From IMG/VR virus record IMGVR_UViG_3300003691_000005, positions 1-60,912 of that record: 60,912 bases of DNA; one strand, 5' to 3'. Shown one piece after another: positions 8,337 through 17,797 of this stretch (the stretch's first letter is position 1; every line of letters begins with the position of its first letter). The translations under genes and the position numbers were made by a program. The notes under the pieces were generated by a model. It had not been told where the DNA came from and did no database searches. It saw only the letters and a list, made by a program, of their open reading frames with translations. The stretch comes from a virus.

Positions 8337-9266
8337 ATGGCTGGTCAAGTTTGGGAAACCAATACAGCCGGAGGCTTTATGTACTCAGGGGAACTGTCAG
8401 ACGTTCTTCGTAATGCATTACAGCCAATGACTCGTTATTTACAGCACTGTGATGCTGACGACTTTACTGATAAAGGCCTGCATGCCGGTGACGCGTTCCA
8501 GTGGAATGTGTATTCTGATGTACAGACCCAGGGCGGTCGCATTGCAGAAAATCAACGCATGCCAGAAACTGGCTTTACCATTAGTCAAAAATCGGGAACG
8601 ATTTACGAGTTTGGTAACAGTGTTCCTTATTCTGGTCGTTTGGATAACGCGTCTCGCCATCCGGTGAAACAGATTATCCACAAGGCACTAAAGAACGATT
8701 GTGTGAAGGCCTTCGAGAACGAAGCTCACGCTCAATTTGCTTTAACGCCACTTACCGTTGCCGGTACTTCCGATTCAGCCGCTGCCTTCCGTACTGATGG
8801 TACGCATACAGTCGCTTCGCGAATCATGTTTAACGCTCATGTTAAGCTGATTTCAGACCAAATGAAGGAACGTAATATTCCTGTTTGGGCTGATGGCGAT
8901 TATCGTTGTATTGGTCGCCCGACTACTTTCCGTAACTTCAAAGATGAGCTGGAATCATTACACCAGCATACTGATGAAGGTTTTGGCCGCATGCTTAACG
9001 GCGAGGTTGGTCGGCATTGGGAAGGTATTCGCTTCTTCGAACAGACTCATATTGCTAATCAGGGCTACGGCGCTGGCGATCAGGCCTTCTTCTTTGGAGA
9101 AGACACTGTGATCGAAGCGATTGTTTGTCCTCCAGAAATGCGCGGTAAGTTGCCGGGTGATTATGGTCGCGACAAGGGTGTTGCCTGGTACGCCGAAGAA
9201 GGATTTTCACTGGTCCACGACACTGCTGTCGATGGTCGTATTTACGAATGGGGAGGAAATGCATAA
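8337..9266 (+). CDS. Major capsid protein (N4-gp56-like)
   Basis: The 309-aa product resembles the N4-gp56 family of HK97-fold coat proteins: N-terminal arm, then repeated aromatic/Gly segments such as FEFGNSVPYSGRL-like and RFFEQTHIANQGYGAGDQ, and a C-terminal GVAWYAEEGFSLVHDTAVDGRIYEWGG-like P-domain region. It follows a scaffold-like gene and has a strong ribosome-binding site (TTTGGAGA). The stop overlaps the next start (TAATG), which suggests coupled synthesis of a capsid-associated partner. The family is named from recognition of the sequence pattern without a database search. Confidence 0.85.
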   Translation: MAGQVWETNTAGGFMYSGELSDVLRNALQPMTRYLQHCDADDFTDKGLHAGDAFQWNVYSDVQTQGGRIAENQRMPETGFTISQKSGTIYEFGNSVPYSGRLDNASRHPVKQIIHKALKNDCVKAFENEAHAQFALTPLTVAGTSDSAAAFRTDGTHTVASRIMFNAHVKLISDQMKERNIPVWADGDYRCIGRPTTFRNFKDELESLHQHTDEGFGRMLNGEVGRHWEGIRFFEQTHIANQGYGAGDQAFFFGEDTVIEAIVCPPEMRGKLPGDYGRDKGVAWYAEEGFSLVHDTAVDGRIYEWGGNA

Positions 9267-9658
9267 TGAGTGGTTATTCTGATGGTCTAGTAATGACCTA
9301 CGCGTTTGCCGCGTTTGCAGGCATATCTTCTGCTGGCCAGTCAACTGAAAAGATTGCTGGTCCTGCAGGTCTCACTGGTCGAGTTGTTTCAATGGTTGCT
9401 GTACTGACCACTGGTAATACAACTGCCATTGGCGGTATTACATTGCGTAATAACGTCACCACTTCTGAGCTTTACGCTACCTTGGCCGTTGGTGTCTTGG
9501 CTGCCGAGCTGTCTGCTGGAGCCATGGTAATCAACGATGTTGATGCCGGGGCGACTGAAACTGGTCGTATTCCAGCTGACGCTGTATTAGAGCTTGACGG
9601 CGATGGTCTTGGCACTGCTGGTGTTGCGACTGTTTATGTTACCATTGAATGGTCTTAA
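9266..9658 (+). CDS. Capsid-associated or decoration-like protein, 130 aa
   Basis: A small, Gly/Ala/Thr-rich, nearly Cys-free beta-type protein translated from an ATG in the coat stop overlap (GGGGAGG lies 8 bases upstream; an in-frame ATG at 9248 lies inside the coat gene and is less likely). Composition and position fit a capsid decoration or stabilising protein. This is inference from context; no family is named. Confidence 0.55.
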   Translation: MSGYSDGLVMTYAFAAFAGISSAGQSTEKIAGPAGLTGRVVSMVAVLTTGNTTAIGGITLRNNVTTSELYATLAVGVLAAELSAGAMVINDVDAGATETGRIPADAVLELDGDGLGTAGVATVYVTIEWS

Positions 9659-9670
9659 AGGAGATCTAAC

Positions 9671-9865
9671 ATGAGTAAACCTTCAAAGTTAGGCCTTGGA
9701 GACAAGGCTACAATTAGCGGTGATCCTCAAGATATGGGATTGAACCACCGTAGCTCGCTGGATAAAACAGCAAAACTACGTGGTGAAACCAATATCGATG
9801 AACAGCGACCTACTGGACATAAAGAGTCTATTAGTTCGGATCGCGGCAAGTTTAAGTGTAGATAA
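9671..9865 (+). CDS. Small basic hypothetical protein with KLRGET motif, 64 aa
   Basis: Charged, probably disordered protein containing SSLDKTAKLRGET. The gene at 9941 encodes a similar segment (SS..., HKLRGET), so the two appear to be diverged paralogues on either side of a terminator. An AGGAG box lies 8 bases before ATG 9671. Function unknown. Confidence 0.6.
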   Translation: MSKPSKLGLGDKATISGDPQDMGLNHRSSLDKTAKLRGETNIDEQRPTGHKESISSDRGKFKCR

Positions 9866-9891
9866 CCGCTTAAGCGTGATGTGTAAATGTT

Positions 9892-9923
9892 AAAAGGGGC
9901 CTTAACCGGGCCCCTTTTGCTTT
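9892..9923 (+). terminator. Intrinsic terminator after the capsid genes
   Basis: AAAAGGGGCC (9892-9901) pairs with GGCCCCTTTT (9909-9918) over a 7-base loop, ending in a T-run interrupted by GC. It separates capsid from tail genes and probably only attenuates, because no obvious promoter follows. Confidence 0.85.
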
Positions 9924-9940
9924 AAAAAACGGAGAAAATT

Positions 9941-10189
9941 ATGTCTGATGGTACTTTTGAACGAAGCAATAAAGCGCCCAGGCGTGGAACGAAGTTGCAG
10001 CATCAAGGTAGTAATCCGACCGGCACGCAAACCAAATCATTCAAACCGGAGTATTCTGGCGATGGTGATATGGCTATTGGTGCTAGTTCATTGAATCACA
10101 ACGTCAGGGCGAAAGCCGATGACAATTCTACAGCCAGTCACAAATTGCGCGGTGAGACCGGTTTAACCTTTAAAGTGCCATTATTCTGA
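9941..10189 (+). CDS. Small basic protein, paralogue of the 64-aa neighbour
   Basis: An 82-aa Gly/Ser/Asn/Lys-rich protein, likely disordered, that shares the HKLRGET segment and an SSL motif with the product of 9671-9865. Good ribosome-binding site (CGGAGA). It may be a minor virion protein; no family is recognised. Confidence 0.6.
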   Translation: MSDGTFERSNKAPRRGTKLQHQGSNPTGTQTKSFKPEYSGDGDMAIGASSLNHNVRAKADDNSTASHKLRGETGLTFKVPLF

Positions 10190-10200
10190 GGAGAAATATT

Positions 10201-10485
10201 ATGCAAGACGTATCAACAATTGACTGGAAACAGCCTTACAGCGAAGTAAAAGAAAGCGATCCTTCGAAAATTGCCAAGCAAAAGGTATTTTTCGAGCAGA
10301 ACGGCATTGATTATAGTGTCCAAGGCAAAGCTATTAATGTGAAGCAAGTTAAGGCTTTCTTTGAAGCTCAAGCTGCTGATGCTCAGAAGGTCGTGGACGC
10401 TGCTACCTTAGCGAATGAAGTCGCTCAGGCTAATATCGACGAGATGCTGAAGGGTGTTGGTGGGTCTGAGAAGAAATCTAAGTAA
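10201..10485 (+). CDS. Hypothetical helical protein, 94 aa
   Basis: The C-terminal half (residues 45-85) is an Ala/Gln-rich helix with coiled-coil character and the last residues are basic. GAGGAGA precedes the start. The stop overlaps the adaptor ATG. Likely a minor head-tail protein; function unknown. Confidence 0.6.
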   Translation: MQDVSTIDWKQPYSEVKESDPSKIAKQKVFFEQNGIDYSVQGKAINVKQVKAFFEAQAADAQKVVDAATLANEVAQANIDEMLKGVGGSEKKSK

Positions 10486-11252
10486 TGAGTACATTCCTGG
10501 AATTAGCTCGGGAATGTCGATCGCTGTCTGGTATCGGTGGCACCGGTCCAGTCAGCGTGTTGACTGCCACTGGGATCGAAGCTCGAATAGTCAGTTATGT
10601 GAAAAACGCATGGATTGATATTCAAACTCACCCTAAGTCATGGAAATGGATGTGGGGTCGATATTTAGCCCCAGCCCCAGGCGGTGCGCCTTTGCTAACC
10701 ATATTAAATACTCGCGAGTACACTTTAACAGATGTTCAGGGTATTCGAGTCAGGTCGTTCCGGTCGTATTTGACCGCTACAGGGACAACCGATCGCCAGC
10801 GAATGGTATGGGTGCCTTGGCAGAAATTCGAAGGCCGTTATGGTTTGGTCAATGAAACAGCAAGCAGGCCTATTCAAGCCACTCGAGAGCCTACTGGCGG
10901 GTTGGTTTTTTACCCTAAGCCGAATGATGTTTATTCCATTGAGTTTGAGTATTTCAAAACAGCTCAAGTATTGCTGGATAATGATGATGTTCCTGAAATG
11001 CCTTCTGATTACCACCAATTGATCATTTATGAAGCATTGAAGCGGTTCGGAAAAGCAGAGGATGCCCCTGAGATCATTAAATTAGGTGAGGAAGCTGCTG
11101 GATCTGATGGTAATGAAGGCCGACCAATCTCTGGCTTGTGGCGAGCGCTAATCTGGGACCAGGAATTTAAAGATGCAGGCCTTGAAGGGGAAGATGAACA
11201 TATGACGGTTCGAACGCAATTGACGCCTAGTGGCTTCAACAGTAATTATTAA
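10485..11252 (+). CDS. Head-tail adaptor (gp6/gp4-like connector)
   Basis: The 255-aa protein starts with the pattern of podovirus adaptors that dock under the portal: ARECRSLSGIGGTGP, then ARIVSYVKNAWIDIQTHP with SWKWMW. Aromatic and beta-rich segments and a helical C-terminus with DYHQLIIYEALKRFG follow. In relatives, twelve copies extend the portal channel and carry the nozzle. It starts in a TAATG overlap and its stop overlaps the next gene, which encodes the probable nozzle. The family call rests on motif recognition plus gene order. Confidence 0.75.
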   Translation: MSTFLELARECRSLSGIGGTGPVSVLTATGIEARIVSYVKNAWIDIQTHPKSWKWMWGRYLAPAPGGAPLLTILNTREYTLTDVQGIRVRSFRSYLTATGTTDRQRMVWVPWQKFEGRYGLVNETASRPIQATREPTGGLVFYPKPNDVYSIEFEYFKTAQVLLDNDDVPEMPSDYHQLIIYEALKRFGKAEDAPEIIKLGEEAAGSDGNEGRPISGLWRALIWDQEFKDAGLEGEDEHMTVRTQLTPSGFNSNY

Positions 11253-13354
11253 TGACTCAGCGCACCTTCTCATTTGCATTGGAGGGCGGTCTTGATTTAA
11301 CGACGCCAGCCTCGAAAATTAAACCTGGGTTCGTTATTTCGGCCAAAAATTACGAGCCTGATGATGAAGGTGGTTATCGACGTATAAGCGGATATGAGCG
11401 CTTTGACGGACTACCAAGCCCTACCGATGCTAATTATTCACTTCTTAATTTTGATGCCGGCTCTGGTTCTGCTGTTGTAGCAACAGATATTATCACTGGA
11501 GCGACATCATCAGCCACCGCTGAAGTATTGTCAGTAACATTAAGCTCAGGATCCTGGGGCGTCGATGCCATTGGTTTTCTTGTAGTATTTAATGTTGTCG
11601 GTGTTTTCCAAAATGATGAAGATATTGAGGTTAGCGCTTCTGTTCGAGCGGTTGCCAATGGCATTGAAAGCCCTCGCGGGTCATTAGATCCTGCTGACGA
11701 TGAGACCAATCAACGAGCGGCGGTAGAGGCTACTCGAGCAGACATCTCTGCTGTGCCAGGTTCCGGGTCGGTTAACGGTGTTTGGTTGTATAACGGCCTT
11801 GTTTACGCGATCAGGAATAACGTTGGCGGCTCTGCTGCTGATATGTATGTTTCAAGCGCTTCAGGCTATGTTCTTATCGATCTTGGTGATTATGTTGATT
11901 ACGATACCGGTGCAATTGAATTATTTACTGAAGGTGAAACGATCACCTTTTCGCCATCAGCCGCGACTGCAGTGGTTGTTGGCGTTGGCGTTACCTCTGG
12001 ATCGACGTCAGGAGGCGACGCAGCTGGTCGTGTGTACCTTAAAACGGTTAGTGGCACCATAACTGCAGCTGACACCATGTTGGGCGGCTCAAGCGCTGCC
12101 ACAGGTAATTGTAATAGCGTTTTAACAGCCACAACACTCCCTATTGATGGTAAGTACGAGTTCAGGACCTATAATTTTGGTGGGTCATCCTCTACGAAAT
12201 ATATGTGGGGAGTTAATGGTGTTGGTCGTGGATTCAGGTTTGACGGCACTGATTTCTCTTATATTCATATAACAGGCCTAACAGACGCTCTTGATAAGCC
12301 AGAGCATATCCACGCGCATAAAAAACAGCTGTTTATGAGTATTCTGGCATCATTACAGCACTCTGGCGTCGGTACTCCGATGATATGGAACGCTGTGTTC
12401 GGTGCTGGCGAGCTCGCGACTGGCGATGTCATTACATCATTACGTGATCAACCGGGTGATATCCTGGGCATTTTCAATAGAAATAGAACGTACCTTTTAT
12501 ACGGCGATGACGCCAATAACTGGGATTTAGTTAACTTTTCCCTTGAGCGCGGTGCAATAGAATGGTCGGTGCAGGATTTAGGCTGGTCCTTCTATGCAGA
12601 CGATCGAGGCATTCAGAACCTGTCACAAACCGACGCTTACGGTGATTTAAAGAGTTCTTCCGTATCTGAACGAGTGGACCCAATATTCCAGCGACAAAAA
12701 CCATTAATTACTGATTCAATTCGAATTAAGTCAAAAAACCAGTACCGGTTATTTTATTCGGATGATACCGCCTTATTAATGCGATGGGATAACACCTCAA
12801 ACGGTCGCGGTAATATGCGGCATAAATTCATGGTTATTCAATATTCTCATAAAGTAGAATCTATTTGCGCTGAAGAAGACTTAAATGGATTTGAACAGGT
12901 GTATTTCGGCTCAGACGATGGCTTTGTTTACCATGCTGAAAAAGGAGATTCATTTGATGGTGCTTTAATTGATTACAATATTAGATTAGCGTTCTGCCAT
13001 TGCAGTGATGCAAGAAAAAAGAAGCGATTCCATAAAGCAACAATTCAAATAGATGCGCTGGACATTCCTATATTACAATTTTCACCGGAATTTTCTTACG
13101 GATCAACAGATCAACCGGCTCCCAGTGTGTTCGATTTCCCAGAAGGCACGCTAAATGTTGGTGGCGGTATTTGGGGTGAGACTTTTTGGGGTGACTTTAT
13201 TTGGGACGGTCAGTTAGTCGGTGAAGCCCAAGCCTATATTGATGGCCAGGGTATAAACGTGTCGCTGTTAATCCAGGGTTCGTCTAATTACGAGCGATCG
13301 CATGTTCTCCAGTCTTTAACCTATAACTATTCAACTCGAGGCCTGCAAAGATAA
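11252..13354 (+). CDS. Tail nozzle / tubular protein B-like
   Basis: A 700-aa, beta-rich protein with the characteristic start of podovirus nozzle proteins (FALEGGLDLTTPASKIKPG, then AKNYEPDDEGGYRRISGYERF). These proteins form the distal tail tube below the adaptor and usually fold as beta-propellers. Residues 40-280 are Ser/Thr/Gly-rich; residues 300-560 hold many Trp/Tyr segments (FNRNRTYLLYGDDANNWDL). Gene order after the adaptor supports the call. It is the largest standard tail component in the window. Confidence 0.75.
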   Translation: MTQRTFSFALEGGLDLTTPASKIKPGFVISAKNYEPDDEGGYRRISGYERFDGLPSPTDANYSLLNFDAGSGSAVVATDIITGATSSATAEVLSVTLSSGSWGVDAIGFLVVFNVVGVFQNDEDIEVSASVRAVANGIESPRGSLDPADDETNQRAAVEATRADISAVPGSGSVNGVWLYNGLVYAIRNNVGGSAADMYVSSASGYVLIDLGDYVDYDTGAIELFTEGETITFSPSAATAVVVGVGVTSGSTSGGDAAGRVYLKTVSGTITAADTMLGGSSAATGNCNSVLTATTLPIDGKYEFRTYNFGGSSSTKYMWGVNGVGRGFRFDGTDFSYIHITGLTDALDKPEHIHAHKKQLFMSILASLQHSGVGTPMIWNAVFGAGELATGDVITSLRDQPGDILGIFNRNRTYLLYGDDANNWDLVNFSLERGAIEWSVQDLGWSFYADDRGIQNLSQTDAYGDLKSSSVSERVDPIFQRQKPLITDSIRIKSKNQYRLFYSDDTALLMRWDNTSNGRGNMRHKFMVIQYSHKVESICAEEDLNGFEQVYFGSDDGFVYHAEKGDSFDGALIDYNIRLAFCHCSDARKKKRFHKATIQIDALDIPILQFSPEFSYGSTDQPAPSVFDFPEGTLNVGGGIWGETFWGDFIWDGQLVGEAQAYIDGQGINVSLLIQGSSNYERSHVLQSLTYNYSTRGLQR

Positions 13355-14697
13355 TGGCAAACGGATATTTTAATCACGCAACAAACGTCATTACCAGTGG
13401 TGTAAGAGCACTGGCAGCTCAGGTCAACAATATTGCGACTGAGATCGCATTAGGCTTTGATAAATTCCCTACTGAATCTGAGTTAAAAACGAATACAACT
13501 ATTTACGCGGGTGACGATACGGGCGTGGCTGACGCCTATGTGGTGGCGCTTACCTACACTCCAACTCTTTCGGATGGATTGAACTTCTTCTGGAAGGCAA
13601 AAAACGCAAATACTGGTGCCTCCACTATTAATGTAAATGCATTAGGTGCAAAAACGATATTACTGGCCAGTGGTGCTGCGTTGCAAAGTGGCGACATTCT
13701 GCTTAATCAGCAATTATGGGTTGCTTATGAATCAGTGAGTGATTCGTTTCGTATTATGTCTCAATCAAGCTCTGCAGGCGGCGGCGGCGGCAATGCAACA
13801 ACGATTGCTTTATTAGATGAAAGTTCTGATACCACGAATTTTATCCCATACGCTCCTGACGCCATCGGCAACCAACCATTGAGATCAGGAACGAATCTAA
13901 CGTTTAATGCAGCTACCGGCGATTTAGGGGTGACAACCGTTAATGGCCGTACTGTAGAGTCTGATGGCGGCAAATTAGACGGAATAGAAACAGCTGCTAC
14001 GGCAGATCAAACTGATGCAGAAATACGGGCGGCGGTTGAAGCGGCGGGTGATTCTAATGTTTTTGATGACGCCGATCATTCAAAATTAGATGCAATAGAG
14101 CCCTCTGCCACAGCCGATCAATCTAATGCAGAAATTAGATCAGCAGTGGAAGCGGCAACTGACAGTAATGTATTCACTGATGCCGACCATACGCTGCTAA
14201 ACACTATGATCGACCTGATTCACCCTATCGGTGACATTAAAGTTACTGTTGGCAATGTGAATCCAGGTGTCACGCTTGCGGGTACTACATGGACTCAAAT
14301 ATCAAAAGGCCGTGCATTAGTTGGTGAAGGCCCTAATGCAGAGTCGGGTTTAACTACCAGAGTAGGTGGTGACACTATTGGTGTTGAGGATTCAGTTGTT
14401 GTATCCCACACTCACCCTATTGACCATGACCACCCCAACCCAACGACCAGCTCCAACGGTGACCATACACATACTGGAGGTATCTCAACAGCCTCCCAAA
14501 AAGCTCCAACGGGGACTAATCAAACTCAAGTTGTAGTCTCTGCTAGTAACGCCACTGGTACTGATGGTGACCATACCCACACAGTTAACATAGAATCTCT
14601 GGCAGATACATCAGGTGCAGCTAGTAGCGGTGTGTCGGGGACAGATAAGAATATGCAGCCCTCATTGGTTGTTTATATCTGGGAGCGAACAGCGTAA
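13354..14697 (+). CDS. Tail fibre / collar-type receptor-binding protein
   Basis: The 447-aa protein has an N-terminal virion-attachment region, then two copies of a shaft repeat (TADQTDAEIRAAVEAAGDSN and TADQSNAEIRSAVEAATDSN, residues about 217-290, each followed by ADH and L). The C-terminal region (about 295-447) has the His-rich HTHPIDHDHP and DHTHT motifs typical of tail-collar-like tips, where His clusters bind metal ions along the fibre axis. It follows the nozzle and overlaps its stop. Likely contacts the host surface. Confidence 0.75.
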   Translation: MANGYFNHATNVITSGVRALAAQVNNIATEIALGFDKFPTESELKTNTTIYAGDDTGVADAYVVALTYTPTLSDGLNFFWKAKNANTGASTINVNALGAKTILLASGAALQSGDILLNQQLWVAYESVSDSFRIMSQSSSAGGGGGNATTIALLDESSDTTNFIPYAPDAIGNQPLRSGTNLTFNAATGDLGVTTVNGRTVESDGGKLDGIETAATADQTDAEIRAAVEAAGDSNVFDDADHSKLDAIEPSATADQSNAEIRSAVEAATDSNVFTDADHTLLNTMIDLIHPIGDIKVTVGNVNPGVTLAGTTWTQISKGRALVGEGPNAESGLTTRVGGDTIGVEDSVVVSHTHPIDHDHPNPTTSSNGDHTHTGGISTASQKAPTGTNQTQVVVSASNATGTDGDHTHTVNIESLADTSGAASSGVSGTDKNMQPSLVVYIWERTA

Positions 14698-14744
14698 TGA
14701 GTGGTAATATCATTTCAATTTAATTTGTATTTTCGGAGATAGTT

Positions 14745-16055
14745 ATGGGCATGTTGGAAGATGCGGCGTCAAGCCAGCAAAGCGCTTTTAAAGGTGCTCC
14801 AGATGGTAACGGTGGCGTATTGGCCAATCACACTGGAACAGGCACTGTTACCCCTGACGGTAATTGGGGCGGGACTCCTGGTCCTGACTCAATAGCAGGA
14901 ACACCAGTGACTCCCGGTAGTGGCTATAATGAAGCGTTTCCTGGAACGCCAGAAACCAGCGCTGTTGATAACTTGCCTGATGTTGCCGGGAACTTACCTG
15001 ATGTTAACACCAGTATTGACCCGACTGCCTTTGCTTCTGGTTCGGCTCAGCAATCGCAGGTTCAAACACTTCAGCCACCGACAGACATCGACGCGGCAAA
15101 TATTGGTGAATACTCTGCTTACGAATCAAATGCAGGAACGCTTGACGACAAATCTACGGTAGAAGGCCGGTTAAATGGATTACTGTCTCAAAACGGTGAT
15201 TACATTAAACGAGCCCGTACCAGCGCGTCACAAATGGCCAATCGAAGCGGTATGTTAAATACCTCGATGGCAGCCGGTGCTGCAGAAGGCGCGGCGATCG
15301 ATCGAGCATTACCTATTGCTCAACAAGACGCGGCGGCTATGAAAGAGCAGGAATTTTTAAATCAAGGTTATAGCGAAGACGCGGCTAAATACTTAGCTGA
15401 GCAGTCGGTCGAACGAGAGAACCTGGACGCTGGACTGAAGCAAGATACCAATCAATTCAATGCAACCCAGAAGTTCGAAGCTGACAAGCTGAATCAAGCT
15501 GCTACTAATACCTCTAACAGGGAATTTACAGCTGCGGAAAATAAGCAGAATTTTGCTGTATTGTCGGCCGATCTTCAGGGCCAGTTAGCGGGTATCGATA
15601 ATAAGCTCGCCCAGAACCTGGAGCAAATGACTCAAGAGTATGGGTTACTTGAAAATCTCGACAGCGTTAATGGTGCTATTTACCAGCAAATGGTTTCTGA
15701 GATCGGGACTATTCTCGCAAATGAGGACCGCCCGGACGTTGCAGAAGCCAAGATCAATGCGTTAATTGAAGCATCTGGTGTTGAATTTGAATTTTCTTCT
15801 GGCCAATCATCGGCTCTTAGCGAGTTAGAGACTACGCCAGATCCCGTGAGTAGCAACACTGTTAATTCCGAAGACGGTAACGGTGGCGATGGTAATGCCG
15901 GGCAAGATGGTCCAGATAATGATGACAATGATGCTAATAATGCTGGATTTGACGGTTTTGGGCCAGATCAGCAAGACGCCGACAATACTCCAGGCTACGG
16001 AGACGACTACGGCTACGGTGGTGAGCCTGATGAAGGCCCAGAGTCTTACCATTAA
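14745..16055 (+). CDS. Probable internal virion protein, 436 aa
   Basis: The product has a Gly/Pro-rich N-terminus, a long helical centre (residues 130-340, with AAGAAEGAAIDRALP and Gln/Ala-rich helices) and a very acidic Asp/Asn/Gly-rich tail. It opens a block of similar low-complexity genes ending in two giant polyvalent proteins, the place where podoviruses encode proteins ejected with DNA. No enzymatic motif is seen. A clear ribosome-binding site (CGGAGA) precedes ATG 14745. Confidence 0.55.
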   Translation: MGMLEDAASSQQSAFKGAPDGNGGVLANHTGTGTVTPDGNWGGTPGPDSIAGTPVTPGSGYNEAFPGTPETSAVDNLPDVAGNLPDVNTSIDPTAFASGSAQQSQVQTLQPPTDIDAANIGEYSAYESNAGTLDDKSTVEGRLNGLLSQNGDYIKRARTSASQMANRSGMLNTSMAAGAAEGAAIDRALPIAQQDAAAMKEQEFLNQGYSEDAAKYLAEQSVERENLDAGLKQDTNQFNATQKFEADKLNQAATNTSNREFTAAENKQNFAVLSADLQGQLAGIDNKLAQNLEQMTQEYGLLENLDSVNGAIYQQMVSEIGTILANEDRPDVAEAKINALIEASGVEFEFSSGQSSALSELETTPDPVSSNTVNSEDGNGGDGNAGQDGPDNDDNDANNAGFDGFGPDQQDADNTPGYGDDYGYGGEPDEGPESYH

Positions 16056-16067
16056 GAGATGAAATAA

Positions 16068-16499
16068 ATGCTAATTCGTGACGCAACATTCCGTGATTTA
16101 GAGTCTCTTTTGCCGCTAGCTCGAGAAGCGTTATTAAACTCAGTGTTTGCTGGCCTCGAAGTCGATGAGTCGGTGATCCAGCGTAGCTACGTTACAGCGA
16201 TGCAATTTGACGATGGTTTTGCTAAAGTGGTTACCAGTAAAGGCGAGGTCGTTGGCGGGATGATTGGTATAGTCACGAATAATCATTTAGGCCTTAGATG
16301 CGCGATTGACCTGTTCACGTATTCCCGTATGGGCACAGACAGATTGATTAAACTTTTTAAACAATGGGCCAAAAAGAAAGAAGTACAGTTTATACAAATC
16401 ACTGATCTTTCGGGCAAGAAGCGATATCAGAAACTTATTACTAGCTTAGGTTTTGAATCAGCTGGCACTAACTTTATTGGAGTAATTCAAAATGGGTGA
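16068..16499 (+). CDS. GNAT-like acetyltransferase fold protein, 143 aa
   Basis: The start MLIRDATFRDLESLLPLARE and the pattern of strands (FAKVVTSKGEVVGGMIGIV, then a basic helix and YQKLITSLGFESAGTNFIGV at the end) match the GNAT fold. GNAT-like genes are often found among podovirus virion genes. The acetyl-CoA pyrophosphate loop is poorly conserved (around RMGTDRLIKLFKQW), so catalysis is uncertain. It overlaps the next gene by eight bases. Confidence 0.65.
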   Translation: MLIRDATFRDLESLLPLAREALLNSVFAGLEVDESVIQRSYVTAMQFDDGFAKVVTSKGEVVGGMIGIVTNNHLGLRCAIDLFTYSRMGTDRLIKLFKQWAKKKEVQFIQITDLSGKKRYQKLITSLGFESAGTNFIGVIQNG

Positions 16500-17199
16500 A
16501 ACAGTCGTATCACAAGTAATCGTCGGGGCGCTGGTTTCGCAAGCCGCAACAGTAGTCGCTGAGCGAATAGGGCTTAGCCCGTCAGCTGCAGGCCTTGTTG
16601 GTGTGATGGCTGGGGTATACGCCGGAACCGAAATGGTTGGAACTGAACCGCCTGCAGATGTAGTAGCAGCGCCTGGTGATGTTGCAGCACCGCAAGTTGC
16701 CGCGCCAGAAGTGGCACCAGCGGGAGCCCCAGTAGACGCTATGTCGAACATTGGCGTGGGACAAACGGCAAATAACAATCCGGGTGATCTTGCGACCGGT
16801 GGCGATAATAGTGGGCTTGGTAACAACCCATTAACGCCCAATCCAGCGAATAGAGCGCCAGAAGGCATGCTAAGCCAGCCAAATCCAGCAGTGACACCGA
16901 CAGTGACACCAACAGCGGCACCAACCGGTGATACAGCTGACTCTCTGATAAAAGCTGGTACAACGCCCGGACCCAATCAAACAAAGCAAAGCTGGTGGGA
17001 TAAGTTAATGAATTCCGAAAAAACGGCAGATATGCTTGTTGCCGGTATCGGTGGTATAGCCTCTGCAGGAATGGCCAAAGAAGATAGAGAATATGCACAG
17101 CGGGTGAATGAAGGTAATGCCGCGCTTTGGTCAGCGTCTAATACTAGTGGCGGAATGTTATCATTGAGCCGAAATACACCATCACAAGGCGGAGGTTAA
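16492..17199 (+). CDS. Ala/Pro-rich putative internal virion protein, 235 aa
   Basis: The N-terminal 45 residues are hydrophobic and Ala/Val/Gly-rich and could insert in a membrane. The middle is Pro/Ala/Asn-rich linker, and residues 175-200 (ADMLVAGIGGIASAGMA) form a second hydrophobic helix. Starts inside the GNAT-like gene (overlap). Two possible membrane segments within the ejected-protein block suggest a role in the transfer conduit, but this is inference. Confidence 0.5.
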   Translation: MGETVVSQVIVGALVSQAATVVAERIGLSPSAAGLVGVMAGVYAGTEMVGTEPPADVVAAPGDVAAPQVAAPEVAPAGAPVDAMSNIGVGQTANNNPGDLATGGDNSGLGNNPLTPNPANRAPEGMLSQPNPAVTPTVTPTAAPTGDTADSLIKAGTTPGPNQTKQSWWDKLMNSEKTADMLVAGIGGIASAGMAKEDREYAQRVNEGNAALWSASNTSGGMLSLSRNTPSQGGG

Positions 17200-17203
17200 C
17201 GCT

Positions 17204-17797
17204 ATGCCTGGAATGTTAAGTCAACCACAAGGTGCACCACCACAAGCACCACAACCGAGTTCAGGCCCAGTTACGCAGACTCCTCCCGAAGCGGGCCCTG
17301 GCGCAGGGAATCCCTCCCGTGACGGTGCACCTGGGTCTGGACAACCCCAGGACGTCGAGGAGCTGAAGAAACAGGCTATTAAATTGGTTTACGGAGAACG
17401 CTTCGACCAATTGATTAAAATGTTTGAAACCAATGGAACCGATGGTTTTCCTCGTTCGATGGCGATAGCTGTCAATACGGCGCTGGATTCACTTGAAAAA
17501 GAGAATGGGCCCCTTCCACAGGAACAAGCTGCCGATGTTGGCATGCATCTTATGATGAAGCTCATGGAAGATATAATAGCCGATGGAGTGTTGCCTGACG
17601 TGACGCTAGAGCAGGCTAACGAGGCGCTACCAGCTACGTTGGTCATGTATGCTGACTCGCACCCAGATGTCAGTAAAGAAGACGTACAGATGCTTGTGAA
17701 GCAGGTTGCTGAAGGCGTAGCACAAGCCCAGCCTGGAGGAGAAGCACAACCCCCAGCAGAACCAGTACCTCAACTGCCACCGACTGGAGCAATGTAA
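17204..17797 (+). CDS. Pro/Gln-rich putative internal virion protein, 197 aa
   Basis: A disordered Pro/Gly/Gln N-terminus (residues 1-50), a helical middle (residues 50-165: LKKQAIKLVYGERFDQLIKM, then a probable helical bundle) and a Pro-rich tail. The stop overlaps the next ATG (TAATG). No family recognised. Context suggests a minor virion component. Confidence 0.5.
   Translation: MPGMLSQPQGAPPQAPQPSSGPVTQTPPEAGPGAGNPSRDGAPGSGQPQDVEELKKQAIKLVYGERFDQLIKMFETNGTDGFPRSMAIAVNTALDSLEKENGPLPQEQAADVGMHLMMKLMEDIIADGVLPDVTLEQANEALPATLVMYADSHPDVSKEDVQMLVKQVAEGVAQAQPGGEAQPPAEPVPQLPPTGAM

Noticed and set aside
13354-14697. Tail fibre repeats as target of a diversity-generating retroelement
   Set aside because: No reverse transcriptase gene is seen and no adenine-biased template copy of the fibre 3' end was noticed. 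The repeats are ordinary shaft repeats.
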